Translations under genes and position numbers: made by a program
Notes under the pieces: model-generated
Told to the model about the DNA's origin: nothing
The model's input: only the letters and a program-made list of their open reading frames with translations
Database searches by the model: none
Source of the DNA: Pseudomonas sp. PB106
Lineage (GTDB): Bacteria; Pseudomonadota; Gammaproteobacteria; Pseudomonadales; Pseudomonadaceae
Direction of reading: 5' to 3'
Length of the DNA stretch: 53,909 nt
NCBI RefSeq assembly: GCF_009764645.1
Contig: NZ_RWIM01000001.1
Span: 1-53,909, forward strand
In this document: positions 27,742 through 40,285 of the stretch, in pieces
Layout of the letters: every line of letters starts with the position of its first letter
Position numbering within the stretch: the first letter of the stretch is position 1

Positions 27742-29664
27742 TCACTGCGACTTCCGTACCCGTAGGTACCATTCGGAAAGAAGCCGTACCTGTTTGTCGG
27801 TGTAGCCGCGTTCGACCATTCGAGTGACGAAGTCGTTGTGCTTCTGTTGATCCTCCTTGCTGGCCTTGGCGTTGAAGCTGATGACTGGCAGCAGATCTTC
27901 AGTGTTCGAGAACATTTTCTTCTCGATGACCACGCGCAGTTTTTCGTAGCTGAGCCAGGTCGGGTTCTTGCCGTTGTTGTTGGCCCGGGCGCGCAGGACG
28001 AAGTTGACGATTTCGTTGCGGAAATCCTTCGGATTGCTGATGCCGGCGGGTTTTTCGATTTTCTCCAGTTCTTCGTTCAGCGCGACGCGGTTGAGGATCT
28101 CGCCGGTTTCCGGATCGCGGTATTCCTGATCCTGAATCCAGAAGTCCGCATACAGCACGTAGCGATCGAAGATGTTCTGGCCGTATTCGCTGTAAGACTC
28201 GAGGTAGGCAGTCTGGATCTCTTTGCCGATGAACTCGATATAACGCGGAGCCAGATATTCCTTCAGGTAGCGCAGATAGCGCTCGCGGGTTTCGGCCTGG
28301 AATTGTTCCTGTTCGATCTGCTGTTCCAGCACGTAGAGCAGGTGCACCGGGTTGGCGGCGATTTCATGCGGATCGAAGTTGAAAACCTTGGACAGGATCT
28401 TGAACGCGAAGCGGGTCGACAGACCGTTCATGCCTTCGTCGACGCCCGCCGAGTCGCGGTATTCCTGAATCGACTTGGCTTTCGGATCGGTGTCTTTGAG
28501 GTTTTCGCCGTCGTAGACGCGCATCTTCGAATAGATATTGGAGTTTTCCGGCTCCTTGAGGCGTGACAGCACAGTGAACTGCGCCAGCATTTTCAGGGTG
28601 TCAGGCGCGCAATGGGCCTTGGCCAGAGAACTGTTGAAGAGCAGTTTGTCGTAGATCTTCACTTCGTCGCTGACACGCAGGCAATACGGCACTTTGACGA
28701 TGTAGATCCGGTCGATAAACGCTTCGTTGTTCTTGTTGTTGCGGAAGGTGTGCCATTCCGATTCGTTGGAGTGGGCGAGCAGGATCCCGGTGAACGGAAT
28801 CGCGCCAAGACCTTCGGTACTGTTGTAGTTGCCTTCCTGAGTGGCGGTCAGCAATGGGTGCAGCACCTTGATCGGTGCCTTGAACATTTCGACGAATTCC
28901 ATCAGGCCTTGGTTGGCCCGGCACAGCGCACCGGAGTAGCTGTAGGCGTCGGCGTCGTTCTGTGGGTATTCCTCGAGTTTGCGGATGTCGACTTTACCGA
29001 CCAGCGCCGAGATGTCCTGGTTGTTCTCGTCGCCTGGTTCGGTTTTGGCCACGGCGATCTGGTTGAGGATCGACGGGTACAGTTTGACCACGCGGAACTG
29101 ACTGATGTCGCCGCCGAACTCGGCCAGGCGTTTGGTTGCCCATGGCGACATGATGGTGTTCAGGTAGCGCCGTGGGATACCGAAGTCTTCTTCGAGGATC
29201 GCGCCATCTTCGGTGGCGTTGAACAGACCCAGCGGCGACTCGAACACAGGCGAGCCCTTGATCGCGTAGAAGGGCACTTTCTCGATCAGCTGTTTCAGCT
29301 TCTCGGCCAAAGACGATTTACCGCCACCGACGGGGCCGAGCAGATAGAGGATCTGTTTCTTCTCTTCCAGGCCTTGGGCGGCGTGGCGGAAATACGAGAC
29401 GATCTGGTCGATGCATTCTTCCATCCCGTGGAAGTCTTCAAAGGCCGGATAGCGGCGGATCACCTTGTTGGAGAAGATGCGGGACAGCCTCGAGTTGGTC
29501 GAGGTGTCGAGCAGTTCCGGTTCGCCGATCGCCAGCAATAGACGCTCAGCGGCGGAAACGTAGGCGCTACGGTCTTTCTTGCACAGCTCCAGGTACTCTT
29601 GCAGCGAGAGTTCTTCCTGGCGTGTGGACTCGAAGCGTTGTTGGAAGTGGCTAAAGATACTCAT
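27742..29664 (-). CDS. prkA: Serine protein kinase PrkA
   Basis: A 640-residue AAA-type serine kinase. The Walker A motif is GPVGGGKSS at residues 110-118, within a PrkA AAA domain (about 60-400), followed by the PrkA C-terminal kinase-like domain. ATG at 29664 has AGGTGA upstream and gives the family's 640 residues; the open frame continues to 29931 without family similarity. First gene of prkA-yeaH-spoVR. A CTATCCTT string about 190 nt upstream weakly resembles a sigma-S -10. Substrates in Pseudomonas are not known to me. Confidence 0.96.
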   Translation of the reverse strand: MSIFSHFQQRFESTRQEELSLQEYLELCKKDRSAYVSAAERLLLAIGEPELLDTSTNSRLSRIFSNKVIRRYPAFEDFHGMEECIDQIVSYFRHAAQGLEEKKQILYLLGPVGGGKSSLAEKLKQLIEKVPFYAIKGSPVFESPLGLFNATEDGAILEEDFGIPRRYLNTIMSPWATKRLAEFGGDISQFRVVKLYPSILNQIAVAKTEPGDENNQDISALVGKVDIRKLEEYPQNDADAYSYSGALCRANQGLMEFVEMFKAPIKVLHPLLTATQEGNYNSTEGLGAIPFTGILLAHSNESEWHTFRNNKNNEAFIDRIYIVKVPYCLRVSDEVKIYDKLLFNSSLAKAHCAPDTLKMLAQFTVLSRLKEPENSNIYSKMRVYDGENLKDTDPKAKSIQEYRDSAGVDEGMNGLSTRFAFKILSKVFNFDPHEIAANPVHLLYVLEQQIEQEQFQAETRERYLRYLKEYLAPRYIEFIGKEIQTAYLESYSEYGQNIFDRYVLYADFWIQDQEYRDPETGEILNRVALNEELEKIEKPAGISNPKDFRNEIVNFVLRARANNNGKNPTWLSYEKLRVVIEKKMFSNTEDLLPVISFNAKASKEDQQKHNDFVTRMVERGYTDKQVRLLSEWYLRVRKSQ

Positions 29665-29918
29665 GACGTCACCTCGCTCGATACGTGGAGCCGACGCCGG
29701 ATCACTCAGTCGATGCTGGCAAACAACCGTTTTGGCAGCTGTTTGTTTACCCCCCAGAACACTTCCACGATCGACAATCGCGAAAGTCACTCCCGATGAC
29801 CCGTGCGCCGGTGTACCGGCTCTCCCCTGTTTTGGATGGCCTGGGCTTAAGGATAGTTGGGAATTCGGGAGGTAAAGGCGAGATACGTAATTAGTTGTGG
29901 CAAGACCGTTCGTCTGCC

Positions 29919-29950
29919 CGCGCAGGCCCACGGCAGCCGGGGCCTGCGCG
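29919..29950 (-). terminator. GC-rich hairpin after glpE
   Basis: CGCGCAGGCCC at 29919-29929 and GGGCCTGCGCG at 29940-29950 pair perfectly over 11 bases. On the minus strand the hairpin comes 12 nt after the glpE stop, preceded rather than followed by the T-run. It closes the lptD-to-glpE series before prkA. Confidence 0.6.
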
Positions 29951-29961
29951 TTGCAAAAAAA

Positions 29962-30291
29962 TTATTCGGCGGTGCCTTGGGCGGTTTCCGCAGGATAAGT
30001 CGAACGCCACAGCTCGAAGCCGCCGTCCATGCTGTAGACGTCGGAAAAGCCTTGGCTGATCAGATAGGCCGCAGCGCCCTGACTGGAGTTGCCGTGGTAA
30101 CAGACGACCACGGTCGGTGCATCAAGGTCTGCGCCCTGGATGAAGGCATGCAGCGAGTGATTGTCCAGATGCTTCGAGCCGCTGATGTGCAGGGCGGCGA
30201 AAGTCGCCGGGTCGCGAACGTCGACGACGACCGCGCCTTGTTCACGTAGGGCTTGGGCCTGTTCAGGGGGGATTCGTTTGAATTCGCTCAT
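29962..30291 (-). CDS. glpE: Thiosulfate sulfurtransferase GlpE
   Basis: A 109-residue single-domain rhodanese that moves a sulfane sulfur from thiosulfate to cyanide or another acceptor. The active-site loop [11 protein letters not shown] has the catalytic Cys64, with [11 protein letters not shown] before it. Start [11 protein letters not shown] at 30291; the open frame extends into apaH but has no family similarity. It is 35 nt after apaH and last in this run. Cytosolic. Confidence 0.94.
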   Translation of the reverse strand: MSEFKRIPPEQAQALREQGAVVVDVRDPATFAALHISGSKHLDNHSLHAFIQGADLDAPTVVVCYHGNSSQGAAAYLISQGFSDVYSMDGGFELWRSTYPAETAQGTAE

Positions 30292-30326
30292 GGCGGGTTC
30301 CTGTTGCTCGGCTTTTAATGCGCAGT

Positions 30327-31208
30327 TTAACGCGGTGCGTTGGCTGGCGAAGTTTCGGGGATAAATGGTGCGACGGTTGGGGCGAGTCCGCCGTGATCGT
30401 CGCATTTGCACGACAGGCGTTCGCCGCTGTCGACGTTCATCAGGGTCAGGCTGCCGCCCCAGACACAACCGGTGTCCAGCGCGGAAATGCCCGGCTCGTG
30501 GATATTGCCTTCGAGTGCCGCCCAGTGACCAAAGATGATGCGCAGGCCCTTGGTCTTGCGTTCTTTGTGCTGGAACCAGGGTTTGTAACCGGCTGGTGCG
30601 GTATCTAGGCCTTCCTTGCTTTTGAGGTCGAGTTTGCCTTCGGCGGTGCAGAAACGCATGCGCGTGAAATAGTTGGTGATGACGCGCAAGCGGGTCACAC
30701 CTTTGAGATCGTTGTCCCATTTCGCCGGATCGTTGCCGTACATGCCGTCGAGGTAGGCGGGGAACAGATTGTCGTCGCGCAGGGCAGATTCGACTTCGGC
30801 GGCGCACTTCAACGCGCGGTTCAGCGACCATTGCGGCGGAATACCGGCATGCACCATGGCGACGTCGCGAGTTTCATCGTAATGCATCAGCTTTTGCTGG
30901 CGTACCCATTCGAGCAGCTCGGCGCTGTCCGGTGCCTCGAGAATCTCACGCAAGGTGTCCGACTTCTTCAAACGCTCGATATTTTTTGCCGCTGCCAGCA
31001 GGTGCAGGTCATGGTTGCCGAGCACGCAGACCAGCGATTCACGCATGCCATACAGAAAGCGCAGTGTTTCCAGTGATTGCGGGCCACGGTTGACCAGATC
31101 ACCGACCAGCCACAGGCGATCGAGCTTGGGGTCGAACGCCACTTGCTTGAGCAGGCATTTCAGCGGTTCGAGGCAGCCCTGCAGGTCGCCGACGGCATAC
31201 GTCGCCAT
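30327..31208 (-). CDS. apaH: Symmetrical bis(5'-nucleosyl)-tetraphosphatase ApaH
   Basis: A 293-residue calcineurin-type phosphoesterase that hydrolyses Ap4A to two ADP. The metal motifs are in order near the N-terminus: [14 protein letters not shown] and GNHD. The start overlaps the apaG stop by one base (TGATG). Known also to remove Np4 RNA caps in E. coli. The last ~15 residues, beyond GGLAPTVAP, are a short tail. Confidence 0.96.
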   Translation of the reverse strand: MATYAVGDLQGCLEPLKCLLKQVAFDPKLDRLWLVGDLVNRGPQSLETLRFLYGMRESLVCVLGNHDLHLLAAAKNIERLKKSDTLREILEAPDSAELLEWVRQQKLMHYDETRDVAMVHAGIPPQWSLNRALKCAAEVESALRDDNLFPAYLDGMYGNDPAKWDNDLKGVTRLRVITNYFTRMRFCTAEGKLDLKSKEGLDTAPAGYKPWFQHKERKTKGLRIIFGHWAALEGNIHEPGISALDTGCVWGGSLTLMNVDSGERLSCKCDDHGGLAPTVAPFIPETSPANAPR

Positions 31209-31588
31209 CAGTGCAAGGCTCCGGGTACGGCGAGGCGGAAAGGTTTGATGACGGCGTCGAAGTGTTTGCCATCGGTGGCGACCATTTCGTAGGTGCCCTG
31301 CATGGTGCCGACCTTGGTGGTCATCACCGTGCCGCTGCTGTAGGTGTGGCTCTGGCCGGCGTCGATCAACGGTTGCTGACCGACTACCCCGGCACCGCGC
31401 ACCTCTTCCACGTGGCCGTCGCCATCGGTGATCACCCAGTGTCGCGACATCAGGCGCGCGGGCTGCTCACCATTGTTCTGCACGGTGATGGTGTAGGTGA
31501 AAGCGAAGCGGTCGTGCTCGGGTTGCGATTGGTCTGCCAGATAGCGGGTAACGACACTGACATCGACCTGGTAACGGGAATCGGACAT
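31208..31588 (-). CDS. apaG: Co2+/Mg2+ efflux protein ApaG
   Basis: A 126-residue beta-sandwich protein (DUF525). Family segments are [37 protein letters not shown] and TYEMVATDG. It accompanies rsmA and apaH in most gamma-proteobacteria. The efflux name comes from a Salmonella phenotype; the molecular role is unsettled. It lies 113 nt after rsmA and overlaps apaH by one base. Confidence 0.95.
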   Translation of the reverse strand: MSDSRYQVDVSVVTRYLADQSQPEHDRFAFTYTITVQNNGEQPARLMSRHWVITDGDGHVEEVRGAGVVGQQPLIDAGQSHTYSSGTVMTTKVGTMQGTYEMVATDGKHFDAVIKPFRLAVPGALH

Positions 31589-31701
31589 GCAAAAGGCCTT
31601 AAACGAAGCGGAACGCGGGGCGTAGCTGATGGGGAATCAGTCTAGGCAAGTATCGGGCAGTAAACCAGAGTGGCGTCCTGCCCGATAGCGTTGATCGTTT
31701 G

Positions 31702-32520
31702 TCAGTCAGCGGCAGGGGAGGCCGGGACCTGAATGGCGAGCTGGTCGGCCAGGCGCACGAACGCGGCCAGATCCAGTTGTTCCGGACGCAGACTGCCATC
31801 GACGCCGGCTGCTTCGATCTCGGCATTGCTCAGCAGTTGCTTGAGCGTGTTGCGCAGGGTCTTGCGGCGTTGGTTGAATGCCTCGCGCACTACGCGCTCC
31901 AGCAACTTGTGATCCTTGGCCGGGTGCGGCAGCACAGCGTGAGGCACCAGCCGCACGATGGCCGAGTCGACTTTCGGCGGCGGATTGAACGCGCCCGGGC
32001 CGACGTTGAACAGGTGTTCCACGCGGCAATGGTATTGAACCATGATCGACAGGCGACCCCAGTCACCACCACCAGGACCCGCAGCGAGACGCTCGACCAC
32101 CTCTTTCTGCAGCATGAAGTGCATGTCGCGAATGATGCCAGCGTTGTTCAGCAGGTGAAAAATCAGTGGCGTGGAGATGTTGTACGGCAGGTTGCCGACC
32201 ACACGCAGGCTGTTCGGTGCGGCGTTGAGCGTATTGAAGTCAAACTTCAATGCATCGCCCTGATGCAGGTTGAAGTTGCTCTTGCCGGCAAACTGCTGGT
32301 TGAGAATCGGGATCAGATCCTTGTCCAGTTCCACCACGTCGAGCTGCGCGCCGGAATTGAGCAGGCCGGCAGTCAGTGCGCCCTGGCCCGGGCCGATTTC
32401 CAGCAGGCGGTCTTCGGACTTGGCGCTGATGGAGCGCAGGATGCGGTCGATAACGCCAGCATCGTGCAGGAAGTTCTGGCCAAAGCGTTTGCGCGCCTTG
32501 TGTTGGTATTGCTCGGTCAT
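31702..32520 (-). CDS. rsmA: 16S rRNA (adenine1518-N6/adenine1519-N6)-dimethyltransferase RsmA (KsgA)
   Basis: A 272-residue methyltransferase that dimethylates two adjacent adenosines in helix 45 of 16S rRNA late in 30S assembly. It shows the SAM site [11 protein letters not shown] (near residue 40) and the catalytic NLPYNIS (near 113). N-terminal [14 protein letters not shown] is characteristic. The ATG overlaps the pdxA stop by 4 nt. The length is normal. Confidence 0.97.
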   Translation of the reverse strand: MTEQYQHKARKRFGQNFLHDAGVIDRILRSISAKSEDRLLEIGPGQGALTAGLLNSGAQLDVVELDKDLIPILNQQFAGKSNFNLHQGDALKFDFNTLNAAPNSLRVVGNLPYNISTPLIFHLLNNAGIIRDMHFMLQKEVVERLAAGPGGGDWGRLSIMVQYHCRVEHLFNVGPGAFNPPPKVDSAIVRLVPHAVLPHPAKDHKLLERVVREAFNQRRKTLRNTLKQLLSNAEIEAAGVDGSLRPEQLDLAAFVRLADQLAIQVPASPAAD

Positions 32521-33506
32521 AAACGGGTCTCGGCCATCTGGTAGGCGGTTTCCAGGGCGACTTGCAGGCTGCCGGTGTCGATCTTGCCGCTGCCAGCCAG
32601 GTCCAGGGCAGTGCCATGGTCGACCGACGTGCGGATGATCGGCAAACCCAGGGTCACGTTGACGGCAGCGCCGAAGCCTTTGTACTTAAGCACGGGCAAG
32701 CCCTGGTCGTGGTACATCGCCAGCACTGCGTCGCAGTGCTCCAGATATTTTGGGGTAAACAGAGTGTCGGCAGGCAGCGGGCCACGAAGGTCCATGCCCT
32801 CGCCGCGCAGGCGCTCTAAGGTGGGTTCTATGATGTCGATTTCTTCATGGCCCAGGTGTCCGCCTTCACCCGCGTGCGGGTTGAGCCCGCAGACGAGGAT
32901 GCGTGGCTGAGCGATGCCGAATTTGTTTTGCAGATCGCTGTGCAGAATCCGTGTGACCCGCTCCAGCCGTTCTGGCGTGATCGCATCGGCGATGTCACGC
33001 AGGGGCAGGTGAGTGGTGACCAGTGCGACGCGCAAACCGCGTGTCGCCAGCATCATCACGACCTGTGCGGTGTGGGTCAGGTCAGCCAGGAATTCCGTGT
33101 GCCCGGAGAACGCGATGCCTGACTCGTTGATCACGCCCTTGTGCACCGGGGCTGTGATCATCGCGGCGAAGTCGCCGTTCAGGCAGCCGTTGCCGGCGCG
33201 AGTCAGGGTTTCAAGGACGAAAGCGGCATTGGCCTTGTCCAGTTGCCCAGCAACCACGGGGGCGCTGAGCGGAGTATCCCAGACATACAGGCTGTTGGCG
33301 GGCGCCGGGGCGTCCGGCCAGTGATTCGGGCCGACATCCAGCAGATTGACGGCCAGCCCCAGCTGCGCGGCCCGCTCTTTGAGCAGGTCGCGGCTGGTGA
33401 TGGCAATCAGGGGATGCGGCTGGGCTTGCGAGGCGAGCAGCAGGCACAGGTCGGGACCGATGCCGGCTGGTTCGCCGGGTGTCAGCGCGAAACGCTGGGG
33501 TTTCAC
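32517..33506 (-). CDS. pdxA: 4-hydroxythreonine-4-phosphate dehydrogenase PdxA
   Basis: A 329-residue NAD(P)-dependent enzyme of pyridoxal phosphate synthesis. Segments [44 protein letters not shown] and [17 protein letters not shown] carry the metal-binding histidines. Overlaps of 4 nt with surA upstream and rsmA downstream show tight coupling. The length is typical. Confidence 0.97.
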   Translation of the reverse strand: MKPQRFALTPGEPAGIGPDLCLLLASQAQPHPLIAITSRDLLKERAAQLGLAVNLLDVGPNHWPDAPAPANSLYVWDTPLSAPVVAGQLDKANAAFVLETLTRAGNGCLNGDFAAMITAPVHKGVINESGIAFSGHTEFLADLTHTAQVVMMLATRGLRVALVTTHLPLRDIADAITPERLERVTRILHSDLQNKFGIAQPRILVCGLNPHAGEGGHLGHEEIDIIEPTLERLRGEGMDLRGPLPADTLFTPKYLEHCDAVLAMYHDQGLPVLKYKGFGAAVNVTLGLPIIRTSVDHGTALDLAGSGKIDTGSLQVALETAYQMAETRL

Positions 33507-34825
33507 TGCGCTGCCTGGTCTGCACCAGGGAGTTTGATCTCTACATACGCTTCGTCACGGATCTGACGCAGCCAGGTTTGCAGCTCTTCGTCGTATTTGC
33601 GGTTACGCAGTACGGTCATGGCTTGCTGCTCGCGGGCTTGTTCGGTGCTGTCGGTGGCGCGGCGGCCAAGGACTTCGAGAACGTGCCAGCCATATTGGGT
33701 CTGGAATGGCTTGGACAGCTGACCTTGTGGGGTCTTGGCCATCACTTCGCGGAATTCCGGCACCAGTGCATTCGGGTCGATCCAGTTCAGGTCGCCGCCG
33801 TTGAGGGCCGAGCCTGGGTCTTCGGAGAAGTTTTTCGCCAATTCGGCAAAGTCTTCACCGGCCAGTATGCGTTCGTACAGCGATTGCACCAGCGCCTGAG
33901 TTTTGGCTTCGTCGCGGATCGGACTCGGCTTGACCAGGATGTGGCGTACATGCACTTCGTCACGCATCTGCGCTTCGCCACCACGTTTTGCCAGCAGCTT
34001 CAGAATGATGAAGCCACCCGGCGTGCGTGCAGGTTGAGTGATGTCGCCGACAGCCATGCTGCTCAGCTCACGGTCGAACGGCGGTGGCAATTGAGCGGCT
34101 TTACGCCAGCCCATGTCGCCGCCTTCCAGGGCGTTGTCGCTGCCGGACTTGGCAACGGCCATTTGACCGAAGTCAGCGCCCTGCTTGAGCTGCTGGTAAA
34201 CCTCCATGGCCTGACGGGCAGCGCTCTGGATTGCATCAGAGTTGGCGCTTTCCGGCGTCGGGATCAGGATGTTGGCCAGGTGCAGTTCTTCGGACAGTTG
34301 CATCTTGCCCAGGTCGGAGGCGAGGAAGTTCTTCACTTCCTGTTCCGATACCTGAATGCGTTCTGCCACACGGCGCTGACGCACACGGCTGATGATCATT
34401 TCGCGCTTGATCTGATCACGGGCGTCGTCATAGTTCAGACCGTCACGAGCCAGAGCACCACGAAACTGCTCAACCGTCATGTTGTTGCGCTGAGCAATGG
34501 TGCCGACAGCCTGGTTCAGTTCTTCATCGGTGATGCGGATGCCGGAACGTTCACCGATCTGCAGTTGCAGATTCTCGACGATCAGGCGCTCAAGCACCTG
34601 CTGATCCAGCACGCCTGGAGGTGGCGAGCCACCGCCACGTTTGGCGATGGTCTGCTGAACTTCGTGGACACGTTGATCCAGCTGGCTCTGCATGACCACG
34701 TCGTTGTCGACGATGGCAACCACTTTATCGATGGACTGTACGGCGGCGTTGGCCGCCGTACCCAGGAACAGCGCGCCCAGCATCAGCGGGCGCAGACAAT
34801 CAGAAAGCTTGGTCTTCACGTTCAC
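33503..34825 (-). CDS. surA: Periplasmic chaperone/peptidyl-prolyl isomerase SurA
   Basis: A 440-residue outer-membrane-protein chaperone. A signal peptide ([17 protein letters not shown]) is followed by the SurA N-terminal chaperone domain and two PpiC-type isomerase domains (about 180-280 and 290-390; [11 protein letters not shown] and [11 protein letters not shown] mark their starts). GTG at 34825 has AAGG 5 nt upstream; a second GTG at 34819 would give MKTKLSDC and is an alternative. The start lies inside the lptD end. SurA helps fold LptD, so the order is functional. Confidence 0.95.
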   Translation of the reverse strand: MNVKTKLSDCLRPLMLGALFLGTAANAAVQSIDKVVAIVDNDVVMQSQLDQRVHEVQQTIAKRGGGSPPPGVLDQQVLERLIVENLQLQIGERSGIRITDEELNQAVGTIAQRNNMTVEQFRGALARDGLNYDDARDQIKREMIISRVRQRRVAERIQVSEQEVKNFLASDLGKMQLSEELHLANILIPTPESANSDAIQSAARQAMEVYQQLKQGADFGQMAVAKSGSDNALEGGDMGWRKAAQLPPPFDRELSSMAVGDITQPARTPGGFIILKLLAKRGGEAQMRDEVHVRHILVKPSPIRDEAKTQALVQSLYERILAGEDFAELAKNFSEDPGSALNGGDLNWIDPNALVPEFREVMAKTPQGQLSKPFQTQYGWHVLEVLGRRATDSTEQAREQQAMTVLRNRKYDEELQTWLRQIRDEAYVEIKLPGADQAAQ

Positions 34826-37598
34826 GATAACCTTGAATGCCTTTGTCGAGGAAGCTCTCTACCTTGGCGCCAGTGAGGCCGCCGAGTCCCTTCAGAACAA
34901 TTTGGAGGAAGACGCCATGGTCGCCTTTTTCGTTTTGCGGAGCTTCCTGACTGAATTCGTCGTAGGAAACCCAGTAACGGTTGATCAGGCGCAATTTCCA
35001 GCAGCAGTTGTCGTACTCGAAACCACCGAAGGCTTCCAGCGTACGGTTGCGGTTGTAGTCGTACTGCCAGCGGCTGATCGCGCTCCACTGTGGAACGATC
35101 GGCCAGATGACCGAGAAATCATGCTGCTGGATCTTGTAGTAGTCCTTCACATAGCCAGGGGTGCCCGGGGTGCCGTAGTCACCACCGCCCACCGACCACT
35201 TACCGGTGTTCTGGTCGTAACGGACCTGGTCGTTGCGATAGCGATAGCCGAGGTTGACGACCTTGTTCGGGTTGTCTTCAGGCTGATAGTGGAACATCGC
35301 ACTGCCGGAACGCGGGCTGCGGCTGTCCGGATCCCAGTTGTAGTCGGCAGTGGTGCGCCAATCGCGGTTCCAGCGGTATTCGTATTCCAGCGCGTATGGC
35401 GAGACATTCGCGTTGGCGTCGTCACGGGTTTTGGCGTCGATACCTGGCAGTTGCACTTCACGATTCTTGAAGTAATAGGCCTGGCCGACACTGATGCGCT
35501 GACGCTCGAAACCGTCATCTTCGATCCAGCGGCTGGTCACGCCCAGCGACAGCTTGTTCTCGTCGCCGATACGGTCGGAGCCCGAGAAGCGGTTGTCACG
35601 GAACAGCGAAGCGTAGTTGAAGGTGTATTCGCTGGAGTCGAACACTGGAATGTCTTCCTGATCAACCTCGGGTACATAGAGGTAGAACAGACGAGGCTCC
35701 AGGGTCTGGCGGTAGTTTTTGCCGAAGAACGACGTGTTGCGGTCGAAGTACAGGCCGCTGTCGATGCTGGCAATCGGTACGCCGCGGTTCTGGCTGCTGT
35801 CGAACTCACCGTTGAGTTTCTTCTGCTCGGCAGTCATCGCATCGATCTGCGATTTGCCGGTGCCGTCCAGATCCAGTTGGTACTGGGTGTACTGATACTT
35901 CAGGGATGGCTTCAGGAAGCCATACGTCCAGTTCATCGGCAGGCTGACGCCCGGCTTCAGATTCAGACGATCACCGTTAGCGCGGGCCAAGCCCACAACG
36001 TTGGTGTCCAGACGAGGCGAAATGTTGCCATCTTCGTCGGTGAAGGTGCCGTTTTCCAGGTCACGGTCAAAGCGAACCAGCTCGGTCTCGTAATCGAATC
36101 TCAGACCTTCCGGATGATACGGCAGACTACCGTTGAAGGTGATCTGCGGCAGTCGGCCGTACGGAGTGATGTTCGAAACGGTAGCCAGTTGGTACTGCTG
36201 GGCGTTCAGGCGCGCGGTGTAGTTATCACCACGATAGGTCACCGAACCCTGCTGATTGACAAAATCTTCGCTCTTCACGCCGATCTGATCAGTGGTCAGA
36301 TCCTGGAAGTAGTAAGGATCGCTGATCTTGGTGTAGTCAACCTGAGTGAGTACACGCGAGTCCAGGCCGCCCTTGTGCTGCCAGTTGTACATGTAGCGGT
36401 TTTTTTCGTAATCGGTCTGCTTGCTGCGATCAGTATCTTCGTCGTTCAGATACGCGGCGCCGAACTGACCTTCACTCGACTTGGTCAGGTAACGGAATTC
36501 GCCTTCGACCAGCATGCCGCGCTTGCTCATGTAACGCGGATACAACGTGGCATCGTAGTTCGGCGCCAGGTTGAAGTAGTACGGGGTTACCAGCATGAAG
36601 CCGGTGTCGCTGCCGGTGCCGATGGTCGGCGGCAGGAAGCCCGACTGACGACGGTCGTCGATCGGGAAGTAGATGTACGGCGTGTAAAGGATAGGAATGT
36701 CTTTTACGCGCAGCGTCACGTTGGTCGCGGTACCGAAGCCGGTGGCCGGGTTCAAGGTGATGTTGTTGCCCTTGAGCTGCCAGGCGTTGCTGTTCGGTTC
36801 GCACGTGGTGTATGTGCCGTCCTTCAAGCGGATGATCGCGTTCTCGGCGCGCTTGGCGTACAGCGCGTTACCGCGGATGCGCGATTTGTGCATCACGTAC
36901 TCGGCGTTGTCGACCTTGGCTTCACCAGTGTCGAGTTGCACGTCAGCGTGGTCGCCGACGATCAGCGCGCCGTTGTCACGGATACGCACGTCGCCATTGA
37001 GTTCGGCGCGGCTCTCGGCCTGGTACAGGCTGGCCTCGTCGGACTCGACCTGCATGCTGCCCTGACGCAGGACCACGTCACCGGCCAGCTTGCCGACTTG
37101 ATCATCGGTGTTATAGCGCGAGGCTTTTGCGCCGATAAAGGTAGGAGCATCGCTTTTGTTCGTCTTGTCATTCATGCCAGGACGAGTCGGCTCGATGTAG
37201 GCACCCGAGCAATACGGGCCGGTCTCGGCCAATTGGGCGGCGGTGAGTTTCTCGCGCGGAACCCAGTCGAGGTGACTGAAGTCTTCGCTACGGGATTTCA
37301 GGCCACGGCCCTTGGCTTCGGTGACCAGTGCCGTTTTAGGGGCTGTGTCGGCAGCCGCACCGTTCTCGCTCGCCGCCTCGCCGGTGGCGCTGACGGCACT
37401 GCCGTCATGCACTGGACGTGGCGGCAAGGCTGCAGCGGTTGACTTGGGCGCACAGGCCCAACCACCCGAAGCCGAGACGGAGCAGTCATACTGCTCGGCG
37501 GCAACAACGAATTGACTGGCCAGAGGTTGCATAGCCAGCAGACTGCCGGTTACCAACAACGGAAATTTTTTACGAAACGCGGGGGATTTCAATGCCAT
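34800..37598 (-). CDS. lptD: LPS-assembly protein LptD
   Basis: A 932-residue outer-membrane barrel that, with LptE, inserts lipopolysaccharide into the outer leaflet. A signal peptide (about 1-33), a Cys-containing N-terminal segment with an Ala/Pro-rich stretch, the OstA/jellyroll domain (about 150-300, [19 protein letters not shown]) and a long C-terminal barrel ending [10 protein letters not shown] are visible. ATG at 37598 gives a clean signal peptide; the frame extends to 37649. It heads the lptD-surA-pdxA-rsmA-apaG-apaH-glpE series and is divergent from amgK, with a 130-nt shared promoter gap. Confidence 0.96.
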   Translation of the reverse strand: MALKSPAFRKKFPLLVTGSLLAMQPLASQFVVAAEQYDCSVSASGGWACAPKSTAAALPPRPVHDGSAVSATGEAASENGAAADTAPKTALVTEAKGRGLKSRSEDFSHLDWVPREKLTAAQLAETGPYCSGAYIEPTRPGMNDKTNKSDAPTFIGAKASRYNTDDQVGKLAGDVVLRQGSMQVESDEASLYQAESRAELNGDVRIRDNGALIVGDHADVQLDTGEAKVDNAEYVMHKSRIRGNALYAKRAENAIIRLKDGTYTTCEPNSNAWQLKGNNITLNPATGFGTATNVTLRVKDIPILYTPYIYFPIDDRRQSGFLPPTIGTGSDTGFMLVTPYYFNLAPNYDATLYPRYMSKRGMLVEGEFRYLTKSSEGQFGAAYLNDEDTDRSKQTDYEKNRYMYNWQHKGGLDSRVLTQVDYTKISDPYYFQDLTTDQIGVKSEDFVNQQGSVTYRGDNYTARLNAQQYQLATVSNITPYGRLPQITFNGSLPYHPEGLRFDYETELVRFDRDLENGTFTDEDGNISPRLDTNVVGLARANGDRLNLKPGVSLPMNWTYGFLKPSLKYQYTQYQLDLDGTGKSQIDAMTAEQKKLNGEFDSSQNRGVPIASIDSGLYFDRNTSFFGKNYRQTLEPRLFYLYVPEVDQEDIPVFDSSEYTFNYASLFRDNRFSGSDRIGDENKLSLGVTSRWIEDDGFERQRISVGQAYYFKNREVQLPGIDAKTRDDANANVSPYALEYEYRWNRDWRTTADYNWDPDSRSPRSGSAMFHYQPEDNPNKVVNLGYRYRNDQVRYDQNTGKWSVGGGDYGTPGTPGYVKDYYKIQQHDFSVIWPIVPQWSAISRWQYDYNRNRTLEAFGGFEYDNCCWKLRLINRYWVSYDEFSQEAPQNEKGDHGVFLQIVLKGLGGLTGAKVESFLDKGIQGYREREDQAF

Positions 37599-37728
37599 CT
37601 TATTAGTCCGGGCTTCCTGCGTGCCATCTGCCCGCGGTGTGGGCCGCACGCCTCTCGATGGTCTGAAAAAGATGCTGGATAATAAAGCATGACCCGCTTG
37701 ACGGCTAGCGCCGTCGGAGACCCTTGCA

Positions 37729-39416
<1,688 letters not shown>

Positions 39417-39417
39417 C

Positions 39418-40185
39418 ATGTTGTGGCCAGGGACTCTGATTGGAGCCGGAGCGGGTTTTGCCATTGCCAGCATTCCGGGGGCCATGCTTGGGGCATTGTT
39501 GGGGCAGGCGCTGGATCGGCGTCTGCATTTGCAGAGCTGGGGGCATTTGCGCGAAAAGCTCGGCGGACGGCCGATGCTGCGCAACGACGAGTTGTTGTTT
39601 GTGCTGCTCGGGCGTCTGGCCAAGAGCGACGGTCGGGTTACCGACGGGCATATCCATCAAGCGCGCAACGAGATGCGTGCGCTGGAACTGGGTGAGCCGG
39701 CAACGCGTCGGGCGATTGCCGCGTTCAATCGCGGCAAGTCTGGCAGCGATAATCTGCGTGGTTATCTGAAGCGTCTGAGTGCGCAACCGCATGCTGCCGA
39801 AGGTGTCTTGCGCGCCTGTTGGCGAATGGTTTGGGCCGATGGCCGCGCCGGTGTCAGCGAGCGCGAGTTGCTGGCGCAGTGGGGCAAATGGCTGGGCTGG
39901 ACGACGCATCAGGTGCAAGCGCTGGCCAGCGATTACGAACCAGGCAAGCGCCCGATCGTCAGTGCGGCGGTGAGTTATCAGGAGGCGATGCGCTTGCTTG
40001 GGGTGTCGGCGACCAGCGAACCGGCGCAGATCAAACGGGCCTATCGAAGACTGTTGAGCCGCCATCACCCGGACAAGGTTGCCGGCTCTGGCGCCACGGC
40101 GGCGCAGGTGCGCGAGGCGACCGAGAAGACCCGCGAGCTGCACAATGCCTACACGTTGGTTCGTGAGCGGCGGGATTTTCGCTGA
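39418..40185 (+). CDS. djlA: Co-chaperone DjlA (TerB + J domain)
   Basis: A 255-residue protein with a Gly/Ala-rich N-terminal membrane segment (LIGAGAGFAIASIPGAMLGA), a TerB-like all-helical domain (about 55-175) and a C-terminal J domain (about 190-255) containing the HPD motif (LSRHHPDKVAG), which stimulates DnaK. The start is one base after the murU stop, so it is in the same operon. A REPIN follows the stop. Confidence 0.92.
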   Translation: MLWPGTLIGAGAGFAIASIPGAMLGALLGQALDRRLHLQSWGHLREKLGGRPMLRNDELLFVLLGRLAKSDGRVTDGHIHQARNEMRALELGEPATRRAIAAFNRGKSGSDNLRGYLKRLSAQPHAAEGVLRACWRMVWADGRAGVSERELLAQWGKWLGWTTHQVQALASDYEPGKRPIVSAAVSYQEAMRLLGVSATSEPAQIKRAYRRLLSRHHPDKVAGSGATAAQVREATEKTRELHNAYTLVRERRDFR

Positions 40186-40196
40186 CCGTTGAAGAT

Positions 40197-40273
40197 CAAA
40201 AGATCGCAGCCTTCGGCAGCTCCTACCTTGGAATGCGTTTCCTGTAGGAGTTGCCGAAGGCTGCGATCTTTTG
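40197..40273. repeat. REPIN (family A) between convergent djlA and the DUF3530 gene
   Basis: caaaagatcgcagccttcgg from 40197 pairs over 29 bases, with two mismatches at most, with the inverse sequence ending in gatcttttg at 40273. It is the most regular copy of this family in the window and lies exactly where two genes converge. Confidence 0.9.
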
Positions 40274-40285
40274 CTTTTGCTTTTA

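Noticed and set aside
34692..37442. A 916-codon open frame on the plus strand opposite lptD
   Set aside because: Antisense shadow of a long GC-rich gene; no family motifs, no ribosome site, and lptD on the other strand is certain.
37700..37715. GACGGC-TAGC-GCCGTC hairpin before amgK as a riboswitch or thermosensor
   Set aside because: Only six pairs and no further conserved structure visible; noted in the gene entry but not claimed as a regulator.
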